This document shows positions 17,011 through 25,578 of a DNA stretch of 64,000 bases, in pieces. The position numbers and the translations under genes are program-made. Under the pieces are notes generated by a model. That model was not told where the DNA came from. It saw only the letters and a program-made list of their open reading frames with translations, and searched no databases. The stretch's first letter is position 1. Every line of letters begins with the position of its first letter. This stretch comes from Bacteroidetes bacterium UBA2364 (GTDB taxonomy: Bacteria > Bacteroidota > Rhodothermia > Rhodothermales > UBA2364), in assembly GCA_002344075.1 (NCBI GenBank), contig DDTM01000068.1:55509-119508 (forward strand). Direction: 5' to 3'.

Positions 17011-18582
17011 TTATCCCTTCGTTGATGAGTCAATTGGAATCCAAAGGTCTAATAATTCAACAGCATCGTAATACACACATTGTGTAGAGGGGTTACCTTC
17101 AATAGATTTTATCAAGAATCCTGTGTTCTGAAAATCATCTTCTGCATTTATAGACAACGCTGGTAATGGTGAGTGACGTGCTACAAAACTCTCGACCTCA
17201 CCTAATCGTAAGGCATCTCGCAGTTCTTTAACTTTATTTCGCCTGTCTGCGTATCCAGATTGGAATTGGTATAAGGCTTCTTCAATAATATCCCAAGTAC
17301 GTTCTTGCTCGGTGCTACCTTCTTTTCTAATCCGAACAGGGCGTTGTGTCAAAGATTTTGACCGCCGTTCATTTGTATACTCTTCTTGATAGTCTTTTTT
17401 GCGCAAGTCCTTAAGGCTATCATTTACACCTGTATAAGCAATGTGCCAGTCCAAGAAGTTTCCAGACTCATCTCCTAATTCTTTTCGATATTTCTTTGCA
17501 TTGGAACACAACGCATCTGCTAACTGATAAGCACGTGCAAATGGGTAATGAGGTTTAATAATTGCAATACCTGCGGATGCTGTGATTATTCCTTTTTCAT
17601 CCGGTAAAGGAGTTTTTTGAGAATATATCTTAAGATATTCCATATATCGAATGGCTAAACTTATACCAATACGCCCGTCGCATACAAAAGTAACGTCGTC
17701 TCCCCCAAAAATAATCGGACGAAAAGGTAGAATAATTTTATCTTTATCTTCATCTTGGGACATTCTAATGGGTGTAACATTGCTGTTTTTGTTAACTATG
17801 CATGGCCGGTTATTCGTGATTTCAATACTATTAATTAAATCCTGAATTGTTTTATATAATGCTTGTTTGTTGATTCCCTCTAAAGTATCCGAAAATTCAC
17901 GAATTAAGTCCTTATGGTCTTCTTCTTTTTCGTGATTAAGAGATTTTAAGCGTTCCCCAATACCATTTCCGTCAATATGAACTACTGCAATAAGGCTAGT
18001 ATCCCCTTTTGAGCGACCTAACTGATCCAAATCAAGGGGGAATTTATACGAAAGGCCATCATTACTTCCTTTTGATAAACAAGAAGATAGCGACTTGTTT
18101 GCCTGATCTTTTGTATTTAGCTTTGCTTTTATAGATGAATTAATGTACCGCTCTTCGTCTAAATAGGAGGCAGGAAGCCCTGTTGCATAACATGCTTTAG
18201 TAACCGATAATCCAAGCAATGACTGAGATGAAATCCGGGTATTTTTCTTTTTATCTATATCTTTAAAGGCATTATCCACCCGTTGTTTGAGCGGAAGAAG
18301 ATCATCCGTACAGATACCAAAAATTAATTCTACTCCGGGAGCTTTTTCATATACCCATTTAGATAATTCTTTTATAAATGCCTGGGCATCACTTTCTGTC
18401 TCAAATTGTGCAACACAATTGCCTCCATTGGCATAGATCAGTTGATCTGACGTAACGATTTTTTTAGCTTTAACTGCTGCCTGTTTAACCAAATAAGAAG
18501 CTCCAATGATTTCAGGCAGTTTGTTGCTATTAAAAATGTATGACTGAATACCCGTTGTATCCATGGCTACTATGTAGGACAT
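17011..18582 (-). CDS. cas10: Cas10, HD-less, with active GGDD cyclase motif (type III-D)
   Basis: The large subunit of the effector complex, 523 residues, expected to make cyclic oligoadenylates when target RNA is bound. It starts directly with the first palm domain (IQSYIFNSNKLPEIIGASYLV, as in Cmr2-like Cas10), so there is no N-terminal HD nuclease domain. A second palm contact is VVHIDGNGIGERL near residues 200-212, and the cyclase motif is IFGGDDVTFVC with GGDD at 293-296. No obvious zinc-finger cysteines are present. Loss of HD with retention of GGDD means defence should depend on the cOA effectors nearby rather than on ssDNA cleavage by Cas10. It is 3 bp after the Card1-like gene and 4 bp before the Cas7 gene. 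Confidence 0.9.
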   Translation of the reverse strand: MSYIVAMDTTGIQSYIFNSNKLPEIIGASYLVKQAAVKAKKIVTSDQLIYANGGNCVAQFETESDAQAFIKELSKWVYEKAPGVELIFGICTDDLLPLKQRVDNAFKDIDKKKNTRISSQSLLGLSVTKACYATGLPASYLDEERYINSSIKAKLNTKDQANKSLSSCLSKGSNDGLSYKFPLDLDQLGRSKGDTSLIAVVHIDGNGIGERLKSLNHEKEEDHKDLIREFSDTLEGINKQALYKTIQDLINSIEITNNRPCIVNKNSNVTPIRMSQDEDKDKIILPFRPIIFGGDDVTFVCDGRIGISLAIRYMEYLKIYSQKTPLPDEKGIITASAGIAIIKPHYPFARAYQLADALCSNAKKYRKELGDESGNFLDWHIAYTGVNDSLKDLRKKDYQEEYTNERRSKSLTQRPVRIRKEGSTEQERTWDIIEEALYQFQSGYADRRNKVKELRDALRLGEVESFVARHSPLPALSINAEDDFQNTGFLIKSIEGNPSTQCVYYDAVELLDLWIPIDSSTKG

Positions 18583-18585
18583 AAT

Positions 18586-19872
18586 CTATTTGTTTATGTT
18601 AGTGCTTACCCAATTACGAATCTCTGGAATAATCCGAAGTTTATTATCTTCATCGTTCTCCCAATCATCTCGTCCAAATACATGAATCTTGTCTTTTTTC
18701 CCTTCAAAAAGACTGCTTAATTCATTTTGAATGGCCCTCGATGTTCCCTTGTCAGCTAAGCAGATTAACGCTGCACAGGCTTCATCCCCTGCAATCTGGC
18801 GAGCGCGAATATTGGCTTCCATTAATTTTGACTTACACAATCCTTTTGTATCATCGGTTGTAATGCTGAAAAGAAAAAATTGAAAATCAATACGCCCAAT
18901 CACGTCAATTTGAATTTCAACTCCAGATTCACTTTTCATTTCAATATCTAATAAAAGTTCATCAAATTTTAAAGACGTATCGTTGGTATAAAACTCCATT
19001 TTTTGAAGCGTGTCAAAGACAATATCTTCAAACCACCCTCCTTCAAGCCATTTGAAAGCTTTTTCAGGTTTGCCAATTTCAGGTATATCGAAACATAATG
19101 AATTACAATTTTCTTGAATATTACCTGTAATCTGCCTGAAAATATTACACACAACTTGTTCGTCTTGCTCAACTTCAAAAAATTGTTTCTTTTTCGAAGG
19201 AGGTTGCCCTGTTTTGTTGCGAACTTTACGCAGCCATCCTCGCCAATATTTCCATTCTGGTTTTTGCATTACTTCAAATATATACTTGGCATAATTTAAA
19301 TGCTTTGGACTTTCGAGTGCCCCCCCTTCAGGCAACTGCCAACCGTGTAAATCAATTATATCTTTAAAGGAAATTGTTGATTCATCTCTTACTGTTTTGG
19401 GAGAGTCTAATCCGTCAATAATCAAGCTCATATTTGCGGCATCTAAATATGAGAACTGAAATTGAATCTCGTTACTTGTTTTGCGTAGTTCATTAGCATA
19501 CTCTTTAAGTGCGAGATAAGAGTGGATGCCCATGAACTTTGTCCCACCCGTGTAGTTTAATCCAATAGATCCTTCTTTAATGTTTTTGCATATCTCTTTT
19601 ATTCTGTCTGTAATTGATGCAGATGTAGGAGCTTTTATTTGAATACCTTGAATAGTGTTTATATTTTTCACTTGAACTTGATCAGGCGTAAGGCTTTTCT
19701 TTTTGGCAATCATCGTTTTGAGTTTGCCTGCAAGTGTACTGGTTTCATCGGTACACAATAAATAAACATAACCGCCCTCCTTAACCAGTACATCCGCAAC
19801 AACTAAGTTGGGTAGTGGATTACTCCCTACCAATAAAATGAGGTGATCTACTTGTGGAATCGTGTTATTCAT
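18586..19872 (-). CDS. Card1/Can2-like CARF protein (copy 2) with unusual nuclease motif
   Basis: A 428-residue ancillary protein. Residues 1-150 form a CARF-like domain: HLILLVGSNPLPNLVVADVL at the start and GLNYTGGTKFMGIHSYLAL near 103. From residue 278 the DUF1887-like nuclease region begins with GGWFEDIVFDTLQKM; EIQIDVIGRI gives the Asp near 323. The strand that normally carries E-x-K reads FFLFSITTDD near 332-341, so the usual Lys is absent, and the nearest lysines are in TKGLCKSKLMEANIRARQ. Either the lysine has moved to the CKSK helix or the domain is catalytically altered. A CARF-type sensor is likely; nuclease activity is uncertain. It precedes cas10 by 3 bp. Confidence 0.82.
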   Translation of the reverse strand: MNNTIPQVDHLILLVGSNPLPNLVVADVLVKEGGYVYLLCTDETSTLAGKLKTMIAKKKSLTPDQVQVKNINTIQGIQIKAPTSASITDRIKEICKNIKEGSIGLNYTGGTKFMGIHSYLALKEYANELRKTSNEIQFQFSYLDAANMSLIIDGLDSPKTVRDESTISFKDIIDLHGWQLPEGGALESPKHLNYAKYIFEVMQKPEWKYWRGWLRKVRNKTGQPPSKKKQFFEVEQDEQVVCNIFRQITGNIQENCNSLCFDIPEIGKPEKAFKWLEGGWFEDIVFDTLQKMEFYTNDTSLKFDELLLDIEMKSESGVEIQIDVIGRIDFQFFLFSITTDDTKGLCKSKLMEANIRARQIAGDEACAALICLADKGTSRAIQNELSSLFEGKKDKIHVFGRDDWENDEDNKLRIIPEIRNWVSTNINK

Positions 19873-19910
19873 ATAGATAATGATTGAGAATTAAACAGCC
19901 TTCTCACACC

Positions 19911-20390
19911 TCACACATAAAGTGTCCTATAACCTTTAACAGTTGCCAATTCATGCCGTTCATATCCATCCTGTTGCTGTCCGCCCAAGCCCGCGTTTTC
20001 TAAGGAGCGAGATAAGCAGATGAAATAGGGTAAATGCCGCACCGCATGTCTGATCGGGGCTACATCAGAGGAAAATGTATCGGCAGGTTGCAGGTTGTTT
20101 TCCAGTAAAGCCGAGGCATTTAACACATAAGACCTTGGAATCGCTGAATAATGAGCTAAACGCTTTGATTGAGGTGGAGGTGCTGGTTCAAAAAACACAC
20201 CATACGGATATTGGGGACATAATACACAGCCTTCGTGTTTTTGTTTTCGGGTGAGGCGAGCCATACGTTGGAATGGCGTACCCCAAGCACCCCGTAACGT
20301 GGAGGTGACAAAGGGACGCAAATGCATGGGCGTCAGGCATTGGATCTTAAAAGGAAAGACCCCAAAACTGAGCGTAGGGAGCGGAGTCAT
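19911..20390 (-). CDS. Cas6-like protein lacking the C-terminal domain
   Basis: A 159-residue protein that matches only the first RAMP half of a Cas6 of the kind found with type III systems. The signature LRGAWGTPFQRMARLTR is followed by a CVLCPQYPYGVFFEP cysteine pair, as in full-length homologues, and ends with SLENAGLGGQQQDGYERHELATVKG. Family members are usually 250-320 residues and continue with a second ferredoxin-like domain holding the glycine-rich loop; here a stop comes just after VKGYRTLYV, and the 38 bp to the next gene do not encode more. It is therefore either truncated or a one-domain form. If inactive, crRNA must be processed by a Cas6 elsewhere. Confidence 0.75.
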   Translation of the reverse strand: MTPLPTLSFGVFPFKIQCLTPMHLRPFVTSTLRGAWGTPFQRMARLTRKQKHEGCVLCPQYPYGVFFEPAPPPQSKRLAHYSAIPRSYVLNASALLENNLQPADTFSSDVAPIRHAVRHLPYFICLSRSLENAGLGGQQQDGYERHELATVKGYRTLYV

Positions 20391-20893
20391 ATATAGGCTG
20401 CTGAAGAAATTAAACCTTGTCGTGAAGATAGGTTGAGGATTGGAGATTTACAAGTTTTTGTATTTACAGAATAGTGAAGCACTAAGTTCAATATAAAATA
20501 ATACTTAGGTTATTTTATGTAAAAGGTTTGGCAGATTTGGAGGATGTTTTTTCGCCCAAATCGTTCAGCCGGAAAAGGATTTCTTGCATGGTTTTGTTAG
20601 GGAAAATCGGCTTTTATCTAAAACCCAATCGTTTTCTCCAAATGGGATAAGTAAGGGTAAGCCTTTTTTGAAACAAACCTTTAGATGCTGTTCATGATGG
20701 CCTATCAGCTAAATAATTGGGATTGGGTATGACGGATAGAGGCCTGTTCAATATGCCATTTCGATTGGAATAGAAAGATCGGACGGTTCTTATGTTGAAA
20801 TTGTGGAACCTGTCTGCGGAATGAAAAAGACTGAAAAGAATCCATCTGGTTAAAGACCTTACATGTAAGGATATGTGTAAAAGATCGGTGGTA
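20391..20893. other. Gene-free gap inside the CRISPR locus, possibly decayed transposase
   Basis: About 500 bp between the Cas6-like gene and the NE0113-type gene. I find no CRISPR repeats, no open frame of useful length and no RNA gene. The minus strand of about 20560-20840 can be read as broken peptide segments such as HLKVCFKKGLPLLIPFGEND, which vaguely resemble an IS4-type transposase, but with stops and frame changes; I regard this as weak. Confidence 0.35.
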
Positions 20894-22063
20894 TTAGTCC
20901 GTTTTTGCAGATTTTAAGGATTGGAAGGGCCAGGCTGAAGAGGCTTTGGCATGGACGTACACAGATGCTGGCAATAGGGGGCGCCATTGATAGATCAGAG
21001 CATAGGAAGATTTGATACGTTTTAATTGCAAGAGGGGTTGTACATTGGGATCTTTCCGCCACTCGGCATTTAAGTCGGATACTTCCCGTGAAACTTCCTG
21101 AACAGACGTCCAAGTTTTGGTGCGTTCTTTCATCCGGAAGGCTTGGGAAAGGGCTTTAAATTGGGCTGATAGTTGCGCCAGAAACGCTTCGGTAATGACC
21201 AGATGGTGTTGTGGATGTTGTAAAGAGGCTTCCCAAAACAGCATGGCTGCCATACCCAAGCGCGGAGAAAGCGTTTGTTCAAAGAGTGTTGTGCCTGCTG
21301 CATTTTGCCCAACGACGAATACGTTTTTGGTTTCCGGGGTTATATGCAGGCTGTGTAAGTGGCTATCCGGATGGGTTATGATGCCGTCTTGATGCAGGAG
21401 CCAGCGTGTGTGCCTGCCATCTCGGTACATATTGCCGTACCGTTCCCGAATGATGGAATTGAGATGTGGGAAGGGTACATAAACTACTTCGATGTGGGCA
21501 TCTGCCGTAGCGGGTGTCGGATAAAAAAAATCGTGATTATTCTCGTAATGTGAAGGTTGAAGCAGAACGTGAATCAGTTGATCTATGGGGCGTGCATACA
21601 CACTCATGGCCGACATTAAATGTGCGGACATCGTTTTGCGTCCACCAGCCAGTGAAGCAAAAACCGGTGTTTCGGCATCTGCTTCATGCATCACTTTTTG
21701 TACCGTCTGATAACATAATTCGGCAAACTGCTGATCATCCACCTTGTTCCGGATATCGAATGGCAAGGACGATTGTCCTTCTGGCACCAAAATGCGGGGT
21801 TCCGGTAAAGGCAGTCCGAGCGTGGTGGAAAGATGCTTCCACCGCTTGCCTATGTTGGCAAGATAGACAGGTTCCGGCGTGCGCGGATCCGGATCTTTAA
21901 CCCGTTTGCCTAATAACAAGGCTTTGGCATGTGCTGCTCCGCGTGCAGTAGTCAGTAAATAAACCGATACAGGACGTAAACCGCGCTGTGCCAAGGCCCA
22001 AACGGCTTCGGTAATGACTTGTGGTGTTACACCAAGCAAGGCGATAAGGTGATACGTTTGCAT
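20894..22063 (-). CDS. CRISPR-associated CARF protein, NE0113/TIGR02584 family (Csm6-related)
   Basis: A 389-residue protein whose first 220 residues match the NE0113-type CARF family: YHLIALLGVTPQVITEAVWA at the start, RPVSVYLLTTARG after it, FASLAGGRKTMSAHLMSAM near 150 as the ligand loop, and VVYVPFPHLNSII near 207. The remaining 170 residues are mostly helical and contain no R-x4-H HEPN motif or PD-(D/E)xK motif that I can see, so the output domain is unidentified. I chose the ATG at 22063 because the family begins there; the frame stays open to 22147. It is the most upstream gene of the locus and is separated from the rest by a 500-bp gap, so it may have its own promoter. Confidence 0.82.
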   Translation of the reverse strand: MQTYHLIALLGVTPQVITEAVWALAQRGLRPVSVYLLTTARGAAHAKALLLGKRVKDPDPRTPEPVYLANIGKRWKHLSTTLGLPLPEPRILVPEGQSSLPFDIRNKVDDQQFAELCYQTVQKVMHEADAETPVFASLAGGRKTMSAHLMSAMSVYARPIDQLIHVLLQPSHYENNHDFFYPTPATADAHIEVVYVPFPHLNSIIRERYGNMYRDGRHTRWLLHQDGIITHPDSHLHSLHITPETKNVFVVGQNAAGTTLFEQTLSPRLGMAAMLFWEASLQHPQHHLVITEAFLAQLSAQFKALSQAFRMKERTKTWTSVQEVSREVSDLNAEWRKDPNVQPLLQLKRIKSSYALIYQWRPLLPASVYVHAKASSAWPFQSLKSAKTD

Positions 22064-22163
22064 GGATGGGATGTGGGATAGTGGATTAGAAACGAAGAGA
22101 CTGCTTTGGTCCTTATTGCGGCAGTTTTGTTTTATACTTCGGGGCACCTTGCGTTTGGTATAG

Positions 22164-22364
22164 TGCTGGGGCTGTTTTGGCTTCTTAGGATCCGTCTGAT
22201 GCGTTTTGATCGGTACTCAAATTCTTTTAAAATAGAAGTTCTTTTGCCTTCTGAAAGCCTTTGACTGTTTTCCATGATCCGATGACTTTGTTTTATTTCC
22301 TAACGCTTTTTTTTGCTCAAATTGACTTCTAATTTTCTGTACCATAAAACTCTTTTTCTTACGG
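22164..22364. repeat. Right direct repeat bordering the type III-D locus
   Basis: Bases 22164-22313 are identical to 6962-7111, with weaker homology to about 22364. The copy lies 100 bp upstream of the NE0113-type gene start and in the same orientation as the left copy. On the minus strand it contains a 42-codon frame (ATG at about 22343) of unknown meaning that is only partly kept in the left copy. Confidence 0.85.
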
Positions 22365-22564
22365 AGAAGATAATAATTATTTATTTCCTATTCAAGTTTA
22401 TTTGTATCAAAATAATGATAGAATATTTGACTCTCTTTTTTATTTAATAAAGAATAAAGATTCGGTTTGTTTTTGTATTTAGGTGGACTAAAAACACATT
22501 AATACGGGATTGGCCTTCATAGAGATCAACCCCGTATGCTGTGCCAAAATGTTTCATGACAGGT
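22365..22564. other. AT-rich intergenic stretch
   Basis: Two hundred bases between the right direct repeat and the first universal stress protein gene's stop. It is AT-rich with several T runs and contains no open frame, repeat or RNA gene that I recognise. Confidence 0.5.
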
Positions 22565-23524
22565 TTAGGCTATGGCAAACTGTTCGTCGGTGCCATGAAA
22601 TTCAATTAAGGATCGGGATGAAGGCCGGAAACTAAGAACAGGACATGGGGCAAATTGAATAAGCCTTTCTGTCATACTTTGGGTGAAGCCCAATCCCTCT
22701 TGACGGTATTCATGCGTGCCGATCACAATTAGGTCATGCTGATAACGGGTGAGGTATTGTAGGGTCGCCGGAACCAAGTCACCAAAGAGTGGTGCGGTAT
22801 GACAGGTTACTCTTGGGCCAGATGCTGCGTGTAGGAATTCAACCAATTTAGGGGTTTGAGTCGCTTGTGGGTGGGTGGCATCATATTGCCGCTCCCACTT
22901 AGAATGCTGGGTTGGTGGACCACTCATTGGTTCAACATGAAATGCCGTGATCTCGCCCCCCATCCGTTCGGCAATGGCTCTTGCAATACGTACAGCCTGT
23001 TTGGATCGGTCCGAAAAATCAATCGGAACCAGAATTTGCTGAATAGACTGGCTATTGTATAAATGTTGATTGCCTACGCGCAGCGTTAGAATCGGGCAAG
23101 GCGCGTGACGAACAAGGTTTTTTGCTACACTTCCCAAAACCTCCATTGCAAAGCCTGTTCGGACATGGGTATTTAATGCAATTAGATCAATCAGGTGGGT
23201 TTCGGCATAGGTTATGAGTGCTTGGGTAATATCGGTGGCTTCCAAGACTTCGATCCTTAGCCTGAAACCTTCTTGAATGACTTGTTGGGTCAAACTTTCC
23301 CAAGGAGCCATAAATGCGGGCGGAATGCTATCTCGGATTTCGTGCCCCGAATAGGTCCTTTGGGAAACGGATGCAACCGAGGGAGCAGGGTTCATCTGAA
23401 CAACATGGACAAGATGCACCTCCTGAATGCCCAATTTGCGGGCTACACCCAGACTCCATGAGGCAGCCACATAAGACATTTCAGAAAACTCGATAGGGAG
23501 GAGTAATTTTCGGGCGTACAGCAT
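22565..23524 (-). CDS. Double-domain universal stress protein (copy 1)
   Basis: A 319-residue cytoplasmic protein made of two UspA domains. Domain one starts MLYARKLLLPIEFSEMS and closes with VRTGFAMEVLGSVAKNLVRH, followed by APCPILTLR, which fits the G-2x-G-9x-G-(S/T) ATP-binding pattern. Domain two starts IQQILVPIDFSDRSKQAV, but its equivalent loop (GTHEYRQEGLGFTQSMTE) is altered, so nucleotide binding there is doubtful. It is last of four tandem paralogues that share length and layout; the intervals are 30-50 bp, suggesting one transcript. Confidence 0.88.
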   Translation of the reverse strand: MLYARKLLLPIEFSEMSYVAASWSLGVARKLGIQEVHLVHVVQMNPAPSVASVSQRTYSGHEIRDSIPPAFMAPWESLTQQVIQEGFRLRIEVLEATDITQALITYAETHLIDLIALNTHVRTGFAMEVLGSVAKNLVRHAPCPILTLRVGNQHLYNSQSIQQILVPIDFSDRSKQAVRIARAIAERMGGEITAFHVEPMSGPPTQHSKWERQYDATHPQATQTPKLVEFLHAASGPRVTCHTAPLFGDLVPATLQYLTRYQHDLIVIGTHEYRQEGLGFTQSMTERLIQFAPCPVLSFRPSSRSLIEFHGTDEQFAIA

Positions 23525-23577
23525 GGCAGTCGGTATTTTGGATGATAGAAGGAGTTGGGGTCTGCTGAATAAATAAC

Positions 23578-24546
23578 TTATGCGGGGGGTGGTTGCTCGG
23601 ACAGGGCGTCTTCGACGAGCAGTGGGCTAATATGTTTGCCAAATGACTTAAGGGTGAGAACCGGAATGGTGGCACTCCGTAAAACTTTTTCCGTGATACT
23701 TCCCATTAGAAAATGCGCCAGCCCCGTCAGCCCATGTGTTGGAATCACAATCAGGTCTGCATCAATAGTCGAAGCAAAGGTGGGGATTTCTTTTTCGGGT
23801 TTACCAAACCGTATCGCCCGATTTACCTGAACAGACGGTCCTTCGGCTTCCTCGATAAACTTAGTCAGCAGGCGGTACACCTTAGAACGCAGGGCTTCTT
23901 TGCTTTTGTTGTATTTCCAATATGGGTCATAGAAAGGTGGAAGCCCTTCTTCGTTCACCACATGGAGCAGGTTGATGGTCGCTCCATGACGAGAGGCCAA
24001 ATGGCGGGAAACCTTAAATGCCATTTTAGCGTGTTTAGACAAGTCGGTAGGTACCACAATCCGTCGGATCAATGCGGGTTTTACCAAATTTTTGTCTGGC
24101 CGTATGGTTAATACCGGACATGGGGCTTCCCGGACGACCTTTTCGGCGACACTGCCCATCAAGAGGCGGTTAAAGCCTTTACGGCCATGTGTGCCCATTA
24201 CCACTAAGTCTATTTGCTGTTCTTCGGTGTAACGAATCAGGGCATTGGCTACATCCCAGTCGTATAAAATGGCTTGATGCACTTCGAAGTCATCTGTCTG
24301 CAAGTCTTGTACTAACCGATTTAGATAGACTTCAGATCCTTCACGCAAAACGGGTAGGTCTGATACAGGAAGGGTAGCTTGGAGTAATGGTTCTAATGAG
24401 CCAACAGGAGGATTGAGCGGCAATACATGTACCAAATGGATTTGCCGTATTCCATACTCTTGGGCAAAAGCACGTGCAAAAGGAACCAGATCATAAGAGG
24501 CATCCGTCCGATCTACCGGAATCATTAATTTGGCTTTCGTCAACAT
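23578..24546 (-). CDS. Double-domain universal stress protein (copy 2)
   Basis: A 322-residue protein with two UspA domains, both with well-kept ATP-binding loops: GTHGRKGFNRLLMGSVAEKV in the first and THGLTGLAHFLMGSITEKVL in the second. Of the four paralogues this is the most canonical. N-terminal MLTKAKLMIPVDRTDASYDL and the mid-protein IRRIVVPTDLSKHAKMAF mark the start of each domain. Such proteins accumulate in starvation, hypoxia or other growth arrest in the organisms where they have been studied; the role here is inferred from the kinase/regulator pair transcribed divergently upstream. Confidence 0.9.
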   Translation of the reverse strand: MLTKAKLMIPVDRTDASYDLVPFARAFAQEYGIRQIHLVHVLPLNPPVGSLEPLLQATLPVSDLPVLREGSEVYLNRLVQDLQTDDFEVHQAILYDWDVANALIRYTEEQQIDLVVMGTHGRKGFNRLLMGSVAEKVVREAPCPVLTIRPDKNLVKPALIRRIVVPTDLSKHAKMAFKVSRHLASRHGATINLLHVVNEEGLPPFYDPYWKYNKSKEALRSKVYRLLTKFIEEAEGPSVQVNRAIRFGKPEKEIPTFASTIDADLIVIPTHGLTGLAHFLMGSITEKVLRSATIPVLTLKSFGKHISPLLVEDALSEQPPPA

Positions 24547-24589
24547 GATTTTGGGGATTTAAAAGGTCAAAATCGTAACGACACGGTGA

Positions 24590-25549
24590 TTAGGCTTCGG
24601 CAATACTTGTTTTCTTGCGGGCGTGTTTAAATCGGATACGGTCTCCTTGTTTAAAGGTGAGTACAGGACAGGGCGCACGTCGAACCAATTCCTCTGCGGT
24701 GCTGCCGTAGTGGAAAAGCCCGTCTCCGGAACGTCCACGGGTGGACATCAGAATCAGGTCTTGGGGATACGCCTCTAAATAAATTTGCGAAGCTTCTACG
24801 GGGTCTCCATACATCAATGCGGTCTGTAGGCGCACTTTAGGCCCGCCAGCATAACGGATAAAAGCTTCTAATTTATGAATTTGCCGAACGTCCGGATTTT
24901 TATCATTGTAGGCTTTCTCCCACGGGGAGGCGGGTAGATCGGAGTGTTCCGTGCGGGCTATTACGTTTAAGGCCGTTAGTCCTGCATCCGTCCGTTGTGC
25001 ATATTCTCGTGCCACCCGAAGGGCTTCAGCCGAACGTTCCGAAAAGTCTAAAGGAACCAGAATTTTTCGTACATCTCGGTATGATTTTTCGGCTAAGTCG
25101 GCACGGAGAGTTAGTACAGGACAAGGGGCATATTCAATTAAGCCATCTGCCACACTTCCCAGAAGCCGGTGTGCAATCCCAGTGCGGCCATGAGTAGCCA
25201 TTACAACCAAATCAATCTGATGGGTTTGGGCATATTTGACCAATGGGGTGGTAATGGAATCTGACTGTAACATTCCCGGTACAAAAGCATAGCCCGCCGA
25301 TTCGACTTGGTGCTGTAGCCTATGCCACGTTTCTTGCCATTCTTCAGGAAGATTTTGTAGATGATGTTGTGGATCCTGGACATCCAAAACATCCGTGTAT
25401 AAATCATTGGCGGGACCAAGAACCAGTATATGAATTAGATGGATTTCTTCGGCCTCAAGTTCTTTTCCAAAAGCGAGTGCGTACTCTGCTGCGGCAACCG
25501 ATGCTGGAGAAAAATCAAGGGGAATCAGGATTCGTTTAATATGGAGCAT
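24590..25549 (-). CDS. Double-domain universal stress protein (copy 3)
   Basis: A 319-residue protein with two UspA domains. Domain one begins MLHIKRILIPLDFSPASVAA and has the ATP-binding loop ATHGRTGIAHRLLGSVADGL; domain two begins VRKILVPLDFSERSAEALRV and has STRGRSGDGLFHYGSTAEEL. Both loops fit the G-2x-G-9x-G-S/T pattern. A short basic tail (FKHARKKT) ends the protein. It sits between copies 2 and 4 with 43- and 29-bp gaps. Confidence 0.9.
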   Translation of the reverse strand: MLHIKRILIPLDFSPASVAAAEYALAFGKELEAEEIHLIHILVLGPANDLYTDVLDVQDPQHHLQNLPEEWQETWHRLQHQVESAGYAFVPGMLQSDSITTPLVKYAQTHQIDLVVMATHGRTGIAHRLLGSVADGLIEYAPCPVLTLRADLAEKSYRDVRKILVPLDFSERSAEALRVAREYAQRTDAGLTALNVIARTEHSDLPASPWEKAYNDKNPDVRQIHKLEAFIRYAGGPKVRLQTALMYGDPVEASQIYLEAYPQDLILMSTRGRSGDGLFHYGSTAEELVRRAPCPVLTFKQGDRIRFKHARKKTSIAEA

Positions 25550-25578
25550 GGTTATACAGGGGTTAGGGTGTGGAAAAT

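Noticed and set aside
20391..20893. Possible CRISPR array or leader in the gap of the cas locus
   Set aside because: No repeat of 25-40 bp with regular spacing is present on reading; the only repeats nearby are the two long direct copies that border the locus.
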